64,000 nucleotides of DNA, from positions 62,001-126,000 of the forward strand of contig JBCCGR010000008.1 in NCBI GenBank assembly GCA_039029195.1, read 5' to 3'. The stretch comes from JBCCGR01 sp039029195. Its GTDB lineage: Bacteria > Pseudomonadota > Alphaproteobacteria > Rhizobiales > Rhizobiaceae. Under the pieces are notes generated by a model. The model did no database searches. It was not told the DNA's origin and was given only the letters and a program-made list of their open reading frames with translations. Below are positions 34,226 through 42,865 of this stretch, piece after piece (position 1 is the first letter of the stretch; every line of letters begins with the position of its first letter). Made by a program: the position numbers and the translations under genes.

Positions 34226-34774
34226 TTACGCTCCTGCTGTGTCAGAGCCAATAACGAGGACTTCCTCGCTGGCAAAGACATAAGGTGGAAGTGGAAGGTT
34301 GACCGGTGCCGGACCGGAAAGAATGCGACCGGCAACGTCAAAAATTGAGCCGTGGCAGGGGCAGGACCAGCCTTCGATAGAACCGTTCACCATCGTTGGC
34401 ACACAGCCGAGATGGGTGCAGTTTGCTGCAACAACGGTCCAGGCTTCAGACCCGTCGCCTTCGCCCTCTGGTCCACCAAGACGCTGATCTGCCGGAGCCG
34501 GATCTTTTTGGTCCCCAGCGGGGAGATCTTTTGCGGCTTTGATCTCAGCCTCCGTGAGGTGGCGCACGAAGTGTGGCTTGCCGCGCCATTTCACAACGAT
34601 CTGCTGACCAGGTTCAACGGAAGAAACGTCGACTTCCACCGGCGCACCGGCAGCCAGCGTCGCGGCGTCTGGGTTCATCTGATTGATCAATGGCCAGGCT
34701 ACACCCGCCACACCCACGGCACCCATTGCGCCCGTCGCGATGTAGAGAAAATCTCTCCTTGTGGGTTCGGTCAC
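34226..34774 (-). CDS. petA: Rieske iron-sulfur subunit of the bc1 complex
   Basis: 182 residues. A twin-arginine signal TRRDFLYIAT at 5-14 precedes the membrane anchor (about 14-34), so folding precedes export by Tat. The 2Fe-2S ligands are in CTHLGCVP near 127 and CPCHGS near 147, each with the Cys and His expected. First gene of the petABC operon; the bc1 complex oxidises ubiquinol and pumps protons in the inner membrane. The 198-base upstream region must carry the operon promoter. Confidence 0.96.
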   Translation of the reverse strand: MTEPTRRDFLYIATGAMGAVGVAGVAWPLINQMNPDAATLAAGAPVEVDVSSVEPGQQIVVKWRGKPHFVRHLTEAEIKAAKDLPAGDQKDPAPADQRLGGPEGEGDGSEAWTVVAANCTHLGCVPTMVNGSIEGWSCPCHGSIFDVAGRILSGPAPVNLPLPPYVFASEEVLVIGSDTAGA

Positions 34775-34972
34775 GGCTCTCCATCCTCTCAGGTCGGATC
34801 ATAGATTTTTGGAGCGAGCCGTTTGCGTGGACACCAGAAAACACACTGGTCAGGCAGCGGCCCCTCACCTGCGCGCTTTTTTGACCTCGACTTGAACATT
34901 TGTCCAGACTGCAACAGGGGTTAAGGGCACATTGTCGCAAGACAATCGCCATGGCAGACCCAAGGGACTCCG

Positions 34973-36826
34973 TCAGCCCCGTCCAGTGTGAATAAATCCG
35001 CCGGTTTGGCGGGCCCACAGGCCAGCATAAATGCCGTCTTTACCAACCAATTCGTCGTGGCTGCCTGATTCGACGATCTTTCCCTCATCCATAACCACCA
35101 GACGATCAAGCGCGGATATGGTCGAGAGCCTGTGCGCGATGGCAATCACCGTCTTTTCAGACATCAGTTCGAACAGATTTTCCTGAATTGCAGCCTCAAC
35201 TTCCGAATCGAGCGACGATGTGGCCTCATCGAGAATGAGGATCGGCGCGTCCTTGAGGAAAACTCGGGCAATCGCAATGCGCTGCCGCTGACCGCCAGAT
35301 AGTTTTACACCGCGCTCACCAACACGGGCATCGAACCCTTTACCACCCTTGCCGTCGGCCAGAGTCTCGATGAAATCGTGTGCATTTGCGCGGCATGCCG
35401 CTTCGCGAATGTCGTCAAGTCCGGCATCCGGACGGCCAAGTGCAATATTGTCCCTCACAGAGCGATGCAGCAGGCCCACATCCTGTGAGACGACACCGAA
35501 ATTGGCGCGCAGGGATTTTTGCTGAACGCGCGCAATGTCGTGCCCGTCAATGCTGATCGTTCCGCTATCCAGATCATAGAGGCGCAAAAGCAGTTTGATC
35601 AGCGTGGTCTTGCCAGCGCCGGACCGCCCAACGATGCCAACTTTTTCACCTGGCTTGATCTGCAGGTTCAGATCATTGATCACCAGACTGCCGCGAACAT
35701 AGTCGAAGGATATGTTCTCGAAGGAAATCGTCCCCTTGGCCCGGCCGAGCGATTCCGCATCCGGGGCATCCACGACTTTGGGCTCCTTCGCCACAAGTTC
35801 AGCCGAGTTCTGAGCGGTGCCCAGATTACGGAAGAGCCCGTTAAGTTGGCCCAGCATGCGCCCCATCAGCAGGTTGAGACGCAGGATCAGGGACATGGCG
35901 ACAGCCACCGACCCAAGGGAAATCGCATCGTCAACATAGAGCATCATGGTGAGCACAGCGACCACACCGATCATCGTGCTTCCCACCGTTGCCTGCAACA
36001 TGCGCATTCCGGCGATCGTGCGGGTGAAGCGCTTCAATGACGCCAGGAAGGAGCTGAACGCCGAGTGCACATTGAAACTGATGTCATCTTCAGCCGCGAA
36101 CATCTTGATGGTCGAGATGTTCGAGTACGCATCGACCATGCGGCCCGTGGTAGTAGAACCGGCTTCAGAAGTGTCCTTGGCGCGATCCCGAATGCGGGGA
36201 ACGAAAACAATGGCGATGATGCTGAAAAGGCCGAGCCAGACAAAGACCATGGCGGACAAGCGCCAGTCCATTCCCGACAGAATGATCGCGGTCGTGACGG
36301 TGTACATGAGAATGAACCAGACAACCTGCAATAGGCTGACCATGAAGTCGCCCGCCGCCATGCCGGATTGCCAGACCTTGTTGGCAATTCTGCCTGCGAG
36401 ATCATCTTCGAAGAAAGCCAGGTCCTGACGCAGGATACGTTGATGCGACTGCCAACGCACAAGCGAAAAGAAGCCCGGCACCATGACCTGCTCTTCTGTG
36501 ATCGTGTTCACAAACAGGATTGTGAGACGGGCAACTAGCACAGCGAGCAGAAGCCATATCAGGGTTTCGCCGCCTTCAGAAAACCAGTTTTCCTTCGGAA
36601 TCTCTGCAAGGCGGTCCACCAGCCGGCCGACAAAGGAAAAGAGCATTGCCTCCGCAAGTGCGGTCGCAAAGCCCGCGACCAGCATCACAAGGAAAGTCAA
36701 TTTCATCTGGCGGGCGAAATAGTAAATATAGCCGCCACCGGTCGCGGACGGGCCACCAGCAGGTGGCCTCACGAACGGATCAACCAGATTTTCAAAGAAA
36801 GCGAAAAAGCGGTGCATCACCCCCAT
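34973..36826 (-). CDS. ABC exporter, fused membrane and ATPase domains (paralogue 1)
   Basis: 617 residues: type I exporter membrane domain with six helices (about 40-330) and an ATPase domain (about 360-600). Walker A GRSGAGKTTL near 405, signature LSGGQRQRIA near 511, Walker B ILILDEATSSLD near 530 and the H-loop AHRLS near 565 are all intact. The N-terminal FENLVDPF and C-terminal LWARQTGGFI sequences recur in the second exporter at 38432-40297, so the two are close paralogues and may work as a pair. Substrate unknown. Its downstream side has an ATTGTC/GACAAT hairpin at 34931-34946. Confidence 0.9.
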   Translation of the reverse strand: MGVMHRFFAFFENLVDPFVRPPAGGPSATGGGYIYYFARQMKLTFLVMLVAGFATALAEAMLFSFVGRLVDRLAEIPKENWFSEGGETLIWLLLAVLVARLTILFVNTITEEQVMVPGFFSLVRWQSHQRILRQDLAFFEDDLAGRIANKVWQSGMAAGDFMVSLLQVVWFILMYTVTTAIILSGMDWRLSAMVFVWLGLFSIIAIVFVPRIRDRAKDTSEAGSTTTGRMVDAYSNISTIKMFAAEDDISFNVHSAFSSFLASLKRFTRTIAGMRMLQATVGSTMIGVVAVLTMMLYVDDAISLGSVAVAMSLILRLNLLMGRMLGQLNGLFRNLGTAQNSAELVAKEPKVVDAPDAESLGRAKGTISFENISFDYVRGSLVINDLNLQIKPGEKVGIVGRSGAGKTTLIKLLLRLYDLDSGTISIDGHDIARVQQKSLRANFGVVSQDVGLLHRSVRDNIALGRPDAGLDDIREAACRANAHDFIETLADGKGGKGFDARVGERGVKLSGGQRQRIAIARVFLKDAPILILDEATSSLDSEVEAAIQENLFELMSEKTVIAIAHRLSTISALDRLVVMDEGKIVESGSHDELVGKDGIYAGLWARQTGGFIHTGRG

Positions 36827-36899
36827 GAATGCGGGAGGTTGCCCGCATGTTCAAGGGATGTATTTCATAAAGATTCTATGTATAATCGACGGGTCGGTG

Positions 36900-37757
36900 T
36901 TATCTCGTGCGGAACCACAAAATCAGCGGCAACGCGACCAGATACATGGTGATGCCATAGACCGCCGATGGCAGGGAAAAGGCAGAAAATCCAACCGCCT
37001 GCGCTGCAATCAAAGAACCGAGCGTAATTCCCAGTGTGGAATTCTGAATGCCGGTCTCAATTGCCACGGTTTTCAACTCCTGCATGGAAAGTCCGAGAGC
37101 CTTCGCAACCATAGCACCGAAGGCCAGAAGCAGGACGTTAAGCAGAATCAGTGCCGGGCCAAGCGATGCCAGGTTCTCGATGAACAGGGTCCAGTTTGTT
37201 GCGAGGGCGGCCACCACAATCACGACAAACAAAACAGTTGCAGCGGTGGAAACACCATTTTCAATTTTAGCCACGAAGTCGGCGGCAAAATGCCGAATCG
37301 CAACCCCAATGGCCACCGGCAATGCGGTGATCAGGAACATTGAGAATGCAAGCCGCGTGATATTAACCTCAGGTGCGTCAGATCCCATGAAGTGAGTCAC
37401 GGAGAATGCGACGAGCAACGGAACGGTGATCATGCTCGTCAGGCTGATCACAGCGGTTAGCGAGACAGACAACGCCACATCGCCCCGGGCAAGTTTTGAC
37501 AGAATATTGCTGGTCACACCGCCGGGACAGAATGACAAAATCATGAAGCCGACAGCGATTTCCGGCGGCAGCCCGAAGGCCGTCGCAATCACAAACGCAG
37601 TGATGGGGATAATGGCGATCTGGCTTACCGCACCGGCCAGAAACGCGACCGGGCGGGTCAGCACCCGAAGAAAATCGCCAATCGTCAGGCCCAACCCGAG
37701 CGACAGCATGATGAAGGCTAGCGCGAGTGGCAGCCCCACGGTTATCAACGCACCCAA
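36900..37757 (-). CDS. Bile acid:sodium symporter family (BASS) transporter
   Basis: 285 residues, about nine to ten membrane helices. Typical BASS features: SFCPGGVTSNILSKLARGDVALSVSLTA near 75-105 with the Pro-Gly break of the crossover helix, and ETGIQNSTLGITLGSLI near 222, the second crossover. Expected to carry organic anions with sodium. Start is TTG with GGGGGA 7 bases upstream. Lies between an ABC exporter and a CoxG-like gene on the same strand with short gaps, so co-transcription is possible. Confidence 0.85.
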   Translation of the reverse strand: MGALITVGLPLALAFIMLSLGLGLTIGDFLRVLTRPVAFLAGAVSQIAIIPITAFVIATAFGLPPEIAVGFMILSFCPGGVTSNILSKLARGDVALSVSLTAVISLTSMITVPLLVAFSVTHFMGSDAPEVNITRLAFSMFLITALPVAIGVAIRHFAADFVAKIENGVSTAATVLFVVIVVAALATNWTLFIENLASLGPALILLNVLLLAFGAMVAKALGLSMQELKTVAIETGIQNSTLGITLGSLIAAQAVGFSAFSLPSAVYGITMYLVALPLILWFRTR

Positions 37758-37830
37758 ATCTGTTCCCCCAGTCCCGGTCGTTTTGCTGCACCGTGCGTGA
37801 AACGCGCCGTGCTTGCAATCACCTTATGGG

Positions 37831-38277
37831 TCAGGCCTGCGGCGCGACCTTGGTTGCGAATTCTTCAAAGAACTTCCCGGCCAGTTTCTTTGACGTGCTC
37901 GTCACCAGCCTGCTGCCAAGCTGGGCAAGCTTGCCACCTATTTCCGCCTTTGCTTCGTAGCGAAGGATCGTGGCGTCACCATCTTCAACCAATTCAACAT
38001 CCGCGCCGCCTTTGGCAAAGCCCGCTATGCCTCCATTTCCTTCGCCCGAGAGGGAAAAGCGCTCCGGCGCTTCGCTGGGATCAAGGGTGACGTTGCCACC
38101 GAACTTGGCTTTCACGGGACCAATTTTCAGCACAACCTTGGCTTCAAGTTCAGTGTCCGAATGTTTGATCAGTTCCTCACACCCTGGAATGCACTGTTTC
38201 AGGATGTCCGGGTCATTGAGCGCCTCGTAGACCGTTTGGCGCGGGGCCTCGATGCGAATTTCGTCTTTGAGTTCCAT
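37831..38277 (-). CDS. CoxG-like SRPBCC protein (carbon monoxide dehydrogenase subunit G family)
   Basis: 148 residues, START/SRPBCC lipid- or ligand-binding fold. Family set: PRQTVYEALNDPDILKQCIPGCEEL at 12-36, KIGPVKAKFGGNVTL near 58, and GGKLAQLGSRLVTSTSKKLAGKFFEEF near the C-terminus. In CO dehydrogenase clusters CoxG helps bind the enzyme to the membrane, but many members stand alone as here. No cox or molybdenum hydroxylase genes are in the window. An inverted repeat lies 50-85 bases upstream of the start. Confidence 0.85.
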   Translation of the reverse strand: MELKDEIRIEAPRQTVYEALNDPDILKQCIPGCEELIKHSDTELEAKVVLKIGPVKAKFGGNVTLDPSEAPERFSLSGEGNGGIAGFAKGGADVELVEDGDATILRYEAKAEIGGKLAQLGSRLVTSTSKKLAGKFFEEFATKVAPQA

Positions 38278-38329
38278 CTGGTCTCATTCCTTGTTGAGTT
38301 CGCGTGCGGGAGGATCGTGGTCCCAGTGT

Positions 38330-38363
38330 TTAGCGCTCCTGTCCGCATGAACAAGAGCGCTAA
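38330..38363. promoter_or_regulatory. Perfect 9-bp inverted repeat between ABC exporter and CoxG-like gene
   Basis: TTAGCGCTC at 38330-38338 and GAGCGCTAA at 38355-38363 are exact reverse complements with 16 bases between. Lying downstream of one minus-strand gene and upstream of the next, it could be a terminator stem without U-run or an operator for the CoxG-like gene. Confidence 0.4.
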
Positions 38364-38431
38364 TCACCAAATCGGAGAAATTTGGCCCGAAATCGGACCG
38401 AATACATCATAAAAACCGGCAGAAGCGGCGG

Positions 38432-40297
38432 TTACTCCGCCGCCTCTTCCTGCTCCTCACGCGCAATGAAGCCGCCCGATTGCCTCTGCCAGAGCTGCGA
38501 ATAGAGCCCATCCCCTTCAATCAGGGTGGCGTGCGGTCCGTCTTCGACAATACGGCCCTGTTCAAGAACAATCAGCCGATCGAGTGCTGCGATGGTCGAC
38601 AATCGATGCGCAATCGCAATCACCGTCTTGCCTTCCATCAGCGCCAACAGATTTTCCTGAATGGCGGCTTCGACTTCTGAATCGAGCGCAGATGTTGCCT
38701 CATCAAGCACCAGAATTGGCGCATCTTTCAAGAACACCCGCGCGATTGCGATGCGTTGACGCTGGCCGCCCGAGAGTTTTACCCCCCGCTCGCCAACATG
38801 CGCGTCATAGCCTTTTCGACCTTCGGCATCCTCCAGATCCAGAATGAAGTCGTGCGCATTGGCCCGCCTTGCGGCCGCAACGACCTCTTCATCGGTTGCG
38901 TTGGCACGTCCGTAGGCGATGTTGTCACGCACGGAACGGTGGAGCAGCGATGTGTCCTGTGTGACCACGGCAATGTTCGACCGAAGCGAATCCTGTGTGA
39001 CACTGGCAACATTCTGGCCATCAATCAGCATCTGACCGCTGTCGATATCATACAGGCGTAGCAACACGTTCATCAGCGTGGTTTTGCCAGCACCGGACCG
39101 ACCCACAAGACCGATTTTTTCACCCGGAGCCACATCAAGCGTCATATTGTTTATGACACTGCCATGCTTGTCGTAGGTGAAGGTGACGTCGTCGAAGCGA
39201 ATCGCTCCGTCGCGAACCACCAGCGTGTCGGCTTTTGCGGCATCAACCACCTCGCGCGGGCGGGCAATCGTGTTCATGCCGTCAATCGCCATGCCGATAT
39301 TTTCGAACAGGCCTGCCATTTCCCACATGATCCAGTGAGACATGCCGCTGATTCTGGTCACCACGGCTGTAGCCACTGCAACGGCAGCGACGGTTGAGTG
39401 TTCGTTCAGCCAAAGCCAGATTGAAATGGCACCCACCGAGAACAACAGCAGGTTGTTCAGGATGGAAAGCGTCATTTCCATCAGGGATGACAAACGCATC
39501 TGCGGATAGACCGTCTGCATGAATCCATCCATGGATTCGCGTGCGTAGTCGATCTCATGCCCGGCATGGGCGAAGAGCTTCACCGTGGAAATGTTGGTGT
39601 AGCTGTCGACCACCCTGCCCGTCATGAGCGAGCGCGCGTCGGCCTGTCTTTTCGAAATCTCCCGCATACGTGGAAGAAAAAATCGAAGCGCGAAGCCGTA
39701 GAACACGAGCCAGATCACAAAGGGCACTGCGAGCCAAATCTCGAACGTGGCAACGAGCACCAGCGCACCGAAAAAATAGACCGCTACATAGACGAAAACA
39801 TCAAGGATCTTGATGACCGTTTCGCGCACGCCAAGAGCTGCCTGCATGACCTTTGTGGCTACACGGCCGGCAAATTCGTCCTGATAGAACGACATGGACT
39901 GACCGAGCAGATAGCGGTGCGCCTGCCAGCGAATGATCATCGGATAGTTTCCGAAGATCGTCTGATGCGAAACCATCGACCACACGACTGTGGCGACGGG
40001 CAGTGCCACCATCACCATCAGTCCCATGAAGATGAGCGTGCCGCCTTCCTTCGCCATAAAGTCGGCCCGGTCCGCGCTCGACAACCAGTCGACGATGGAA
40101 CCCAGGAAAGAAAAGACAATGATCTCCAGCGTGGCGATGGCCGCGCCGAGCACCGTCATGACCGCAAGTATCGGCCACACACCTTTTGAATAATGCCAGC
40201 AGAATGCCAACAAGCCGTGCGGCGGCTGTGTTGGCTCCTGCGGTGGGAACGGATCAACAAGATTCTCAAACCAGGAAAATGTGCGTGCAAACAACAT
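38432..40297 (-). CDS. ABC exporter, fused membrane and ATPase domains (paralogue 2)
   Basis: 621 residues with the same layout as the exporter at 34973: FENLVDPF at the N-terminus, six membrane helices (about 35-330), Walker A GRSGAGKTTL near 402, LSGGQRQRIA near 509, LVLDEATSALD near 529 and a final LWQRQSGGFI. The C-terminus ends in an acidic tail. Both nucleotide sites look catalytically competent. It could act as a homodimer or with its paralogue 1.6 kb away. Substrate unknown. Confidence 0.9.
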   Translation of the reverse strand: MLFARTFSWFENLVDPFPPQEPTQPPHGLLAFCWHYSKGVWPILAVMTVLGAAIATLEIIVFSFLGSIVDWLSSADRADFMAKEGGTLIFMGLMVMVALPVATVVWSMVSHQTIFGNYPMIIRWQAHRYLLGQSMSFYQDEFAGRVATKVMQAALGVRETVIKILDVFVYVAVYFFGALVLVATFEIWLAVPFVIWLVFYGFALRFFLPRMREISKRQADARSLMTGRVVDSYTNISTVKLFAHAGHEIDYARESMDGFMQTVYPQMRLSSLMEMTLSILNNLLLFSVGAISIWLWLNEHSTVAAVAVATAVVTRISGMSHWIMWEMAGLFENIGMAIDGMNTIARPREVVDAAKADTLVVRDGAIRFDDVTFTYDKHGSVINNMTLDVAPGEKIGLVGRSGAGKTTLMNVLLRLYDIDSGQMLIDGQNVASVTQDSLRSNIAVVTQDTSLLHRSVRDNIAYGRANATDEEVVAAARRANAHDFILDLEDAEGRKGYDAHVGERGVKLSGGQRQRIAIARVFLKDAPILVLDEATSALDSEVEAAIQENLLALMEGKTVIAIAHRLSTIAALDRLIVLEQGRIVEDGPHATLIEGDGLYSQLWQRQSGGFIAREEQEEAAE

Positions 40298-40302
40298 GTT
40301 AC

Positions 40303-40605
40303 TCAGGCCTTCTTGTTTGAGTTGGATCGTCGCGGCGCGAACCGGATGTTCTGACAGGTCGTCAGTCCGTCCGCACCGTCACTTAGGACCGGGCTGCAGG
40401 GTTGTGGCCCGGCATGGTCGACAGATTTGCCCCCGGGTGTGGCCAGCAACCACGCAATCACTGCGGATTGAATCGCAACCAGCAACGCGAGGGCCAGCAC
40501 AACACCACGGGGCGTCCGGGAGGATGGGACGCTGATTGGGCTTGGAGAGTGCGACCGTTTTGAATGCTCAAAGGCCGCGTACAGTTCTTGATATGAGGTG
40601 ATCAT
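40303..40605 (-). CDS. Small single-pass membrane protein, unknown
   Basis: About 100 residues from the ATG at 40605 (an in-frame GTG at 40635 gives 110). A Ser/Pro-rich cytoplasmic segment precedes one membrane helix (LALALLVAIQSAVIAWLLA), followed by a short periplasmic part with two Cys (QPCSPVL, LTTCQNIRF) that could form a disulfide, and a basic tail. No family recognised. It ends 5 bases before the ABC exporter start on the same strand, which suggests translational proximity and possibly a role with that exporter. The ribosome site is weak, so the gene call is moderate. Confidence 0.5.
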   Translation of the reverse strand: MITSYQELYAAFEHSKRSHSPSPISVPSSRTPRGVVLALALLVAIQSAVIAWLLATPGGKSVDHAGPQPCSPVLSDGADGLTTCQNIRFAPRRSNSNKKA

Positions 40606-40794
40606 TTTAACAGTCCAGACAAGGGGATGGCGCACGGTCGGCCGGGTCTGGAATGCGGTAGATTTTTTGGAGGGGCGCTTCAGGTAAGCGCCAAATACGC
40701 AGTCAGCCCGGAATCAGCTCCGTCGGGAGCCGGGTTCAATTCGATAAAGAAGCATCATATTCCAATCCTTTTGATTGACAGAGCGATGCCTGCG

Positions 40795-40823
40795 TTGACC
40801 ATGCGATGCGGCACACTTAACAA
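40795..40823 (+). promoter_or_regulatory. Predicted sigma-70-type promoter for trmL
   Basis: TTGACC at 40795-40800 and TAACAA at 40818-40823 with a 17-base spacer. This would start transcription near 40830, leaving a leader of about 68 bases before the TTG start of trmL. Confidence 0.35.
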
Positions 40824-40897
40824 ACCGATTCTGACCTGTGAAGAGTGCCGAACGAAAAAAACTGCGCAAATGTCGCACCGTTGCAAAAAGGCATCCC

Positions 40898-41371
40898 TTG
40901 AGCAATTCCACACATCAAGAGGCGTTCGATCTGGCGCTCTATCAGCCGGACATACCGGGCAATACCGGCACGCTCATGCGGTTTTGCGCCTGCACGGGGA
41001 TTCCCTTGCACATCATTGAACCAGCCGGTTTTCGACTTGATGATAGAAGCCTGAAACGTGCCGGAATGGACTATCTGCAGATCGCCAATCTTGAACGGCA
41101 CCCCTCCTGGGATGCCTTCGTGGCCTGGGCCAAGGATCAGAATCGCCGACTGATTCTCTCTACCACCCGAGCAGAAACCGACTACTGCTCTTTTGGGTTC
41201 GAACAGCGCGATATTCTGTTGATGGGTCGAGAATCATCAGGCGTACCGCCTGAGGTTCACGAAACCTGCCAAAACAGGATCAAGATCGAGATGGCCTCAG
41301 ATACACGTTCACTCAATGTGGCACTCGCCGCCGCAATGATTGCCGGGGAGGCGCTTCGTCAGCTTGGCTGA
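40898..41371 (+). CDS. trmL: tRNA (cytidine(34)-2'-O)-methyltransferase
   Basis: 157 residues of the SPOUT superfamily, 2'-O-methylating the wobble base of tRNA-Leu isoacceptors in E. coli. Family set: FDLALYQPDIPGNTGTLMRFCACTG near the start, LLMGRESSGVPPEVHE near 108 and MASDTRSLNVALAAAMIAGEALRQ at the C-terminus (the trefoil knot). The frame is open to an ATG at 40838, but that 20-residue Lys/Arg lead is atypical; the TTG at 40898 has AAAAGG 6 bases upstream and fits family length. Confidence 0.88.
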   Translation: MSNSTHQEAFDLALYQPDIPGNTGTLMRFCACTGIPLHIIEPAGFRLDDRSLKRAGMDYLQIANLERHPSWDAFVAWAKDQNRRLILSTTRAETDYCSFGFEQRDILLMGRESSGVPPEVHETCQNRIKIEMASDTRSLNVALAAAMIAGEALRQLG

Positions 41372-41377
41372 CGGCGA

Positions 41378-41788
41378 TCAAATCGGCTGGGGGTCGGCGG
41401 CTTGCGCTTGCTGGTGCAGGTACAACAGACGCGCCAGCATGGCAGAGAGGCCAATGCATCCCGTGCACACGATGATGGTCAGCCAACCCATCAGGTTCAT
41501 GTTCAACCGCTTTGCTTCGGGAACAATCATGAACCAGGCCACACCAATTGCGATGAGGAGATCAAACCAAATCTGATTGCCCCAGAGGTTTCTGCTATGC
41601 TCAGTCCAGAATCCCAACGGGCCTTCAGCAATGACCGCCCATAGAGACCAGGCAAGGAACAGAACCGACACCGTTGCTGGAACCATCCACACCCGATCGG
41701 AGTAGGCTCCCCGCTTTTTGGTAACCAGCCAGACGCATATAAAAAACACAGTACTTGCCACCCATGGTGCGAGCGAAACAATTGACAT
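41378..41788 (-). CDS. Four-helix membrane protein under TetR control, unknown function
   Basis: 136 residues with four predicted membrane helices (about 5-22, 35-54, 72-88, 98-120) and a His/Gln-rich C-terminal tail. No domain recognised with confidence. The start ATG has GGAG 8 bases upstream. It is divergent from a TetR gene across 88 bases that hold two perfect operator palindromes, so it is almost certainly the regulator target and the job of the regulator is to control this protein. Possibly a transport or membrane-adaptation factor. Confidence 0.72.
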   Translation of the reverse strand: MSIVSLAPWVASTVFFICVWLVTKKRGAYSDRVWMVPATVSVLFLAWSLWAVIAEGPLGFWTEHSRNLWGNQIWFDLLIAIGVAWFMIVPEAKRLNMNLMGWLTIIVCTGCIGLSAMLARLLYLHQQAQAADPQPI

Positions 41789-41823
41789 GATGATTCTCCT
41801 GAAGAGTGGTTGGGCGCGAAATA

Positions 41824-41867
41824 TGTAGCAGTCGCTACAGTATATATATTATGTAGCGACTGCTACA
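41824..41867. promoter_or_regulatory. Paired TetR-type operators
   Basis: TGTAGCAGTCGCTACA (41824-41839) and TGTAGCGACTGCTACA (41852-41867) are exact reverse complements of each other, and each is itself a near-palindrome with TGTAGC/GCTACA arms. Twelve AT-rich bases separate them, which could hold overlapping -10 elements. The right copy reaches the ribosome site of the TetR gene. Confidence 0.75.
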
Positions 41868-41876
41868 AGGGCAAAT

Positions 41877-42443
41877 ATGACCAAATCAGCAAAAACCAGG
41901 AAAGCACTGCTCGCCGCAATGGGGCCATATGTGCTCAAGTATGGCCTCAACACCGCAAGCCTCCGCCCGCTTGCCCAAGCTGCAGGTACGAGCGACCGCA
42001 TGCTGATCTACCACTTCGGATCAAAGGACGGGCTGATTGCGGCGCTGATTGAACATCTTGCTGGCGAGTTGGCCATGTCGCTGACCACAGCCCTGCCGCA
42101 AGAACCGGCAACAACTGTCCACGATTGTGCTGTTGAGATCGTATCGTTGCTGCGCAGTGAACCTTACAAAGCGTACATGCGGGTGTGGCTCGATATTGTC
42201 TCGGCGGCTGGGCAGGGTAACGAGAGTCACCAGCGAGCTGGCTATTTGATGATTGAAGGGTTTCTGCAATGGCTACAATTCCGCCTGCCACCGGACACGC
42301 CGGAACCTGAAAGAGCTGCCAAGTTCGTTTTGACGCTTGTAGAAGGCGTCATGATTATGGATTCGGTCGGGCAAACCCAAACAGCTGATGTCGCCGTCGA
42401 CGCCCTGGCCGACCTTAGCGCGTCAGGCAAAGAGACATCTTGA
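41877..42443 (+). CDS. TetR/AcrR family transcriptional regulator
   Basis: 188 residues. N-terminal HTH (about 8-55): KALLAAMGPYVLKYGLNTASLRPLAQAAGTSDRMLIYHFGSKDGLIAALIEHL, the typical TetR helix-turn-helix with YHF near 43. The helical C-terminal part binds an unknown ligand. Expected to repress itself and the divergent membrane protein gene through the paired operators. Its 3' end overlaps the convergent GNAT gene by 29 bases. Confidence 0.88.
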   Translation: MTKSAKTRKALLAAMGPYVLKYGLNTASLRPLAQAAGTSDRMLIYHFGSKDGLIAALIEHLAGELAMSLTTALPQEPATTVHDCAVEIVSLLRSEPYKAYMRVWLDIVSAAGQGNESHQRAGYLMIEGFLQWLQFRLPPDTPEPERAAKFVLTLVEGVMIMDSVGQTQTADVAVDALADLSASGKETS

Positions 42444-42852
42444 TGTGGGGAATTCCCGCATCCATGAAAATCTCACCTTCGGCAACAAAGCCGAACTTCT
42501 CATAAAGCCCCACCGCATCCGTTTGCGCTTCGAGAAAGGCAGAGCGGAATTTCCCGCACTCACGGGCGTGGTCAAGCATCGCCTGTACAATCAGTGCGGC
42601 CAACCCCAGTCCGCGGTAGGATTCTAAAACACAGATGCGCTGAAGTTTGGCCTGATCTTCAACAGGTTGGAGGCGCCCGGTCGCAACAGGCAGATCGTCG
42701 ACGGTCGCCAAAAACTGAACGCAAATCTCATCAAGGCCGTCCAGTTCCAGATCAAGCGGTACATTCTGTTCCACCACGAACACAGTGTGGCGGATAGCGA
42801 GTGCCGTATTGATATCTTCCTTGCTGGTTATGATCCGGATGGCAGTAGTCAA
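42415..42852 (-). CDS. GNAT family N-acetyltransferase
   Basis: 145 residues if started at the TTG at 42852; the frame continues upstream to a GTG at 42924 that overlaps the preceding gene. The family starts close to IRIITSKEDINTALAIRHTVFVVEQNVP, so the shorter form is preferred although its ribosome site is poor. Acetyl-CoA loop region CVLESYRGLGLAALIVQAMLDHA near 70, then AFLEAQTDAVGLYEKFGFV. The HxVFVxEQ opening is that of ElaA/YjcF-like acetyltransferases. Substrate unknown. It lies 13 bases after a small basic protein gene. Confidence 0.78.
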   Translation of the reverse strand: MTTAIRIITSKEDINTALAIRHTVFVVEQNVPLDLELDGLDEICVQFLATVDDLPVATGRLQPVEDQAKLQRICVLESYRGLGLAALIVQAMLDHARECGKFRSAFLEAQTDAVGLYEKFGFVAEGEIFMDAGIPHIKMSLCLTR

Positions 42853-42865
42853 AATTCGGTGCGGC

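Noticed and set aside
34931..34946. ATTGTC-GCAA-GACAAT palindrome after the first ABC exporter gene
   Set aside because: Short, AT-rich stem with no U-run. It could be a weak terminator, but I would not call a functional site from this alone.
39557..40189. 210-codon plus-strand frame opposite the second ABC exporter
   Set aside because: His/Asp/Glu-rich shadow translation of a membrane-domain gene; no ribosome site and no family.
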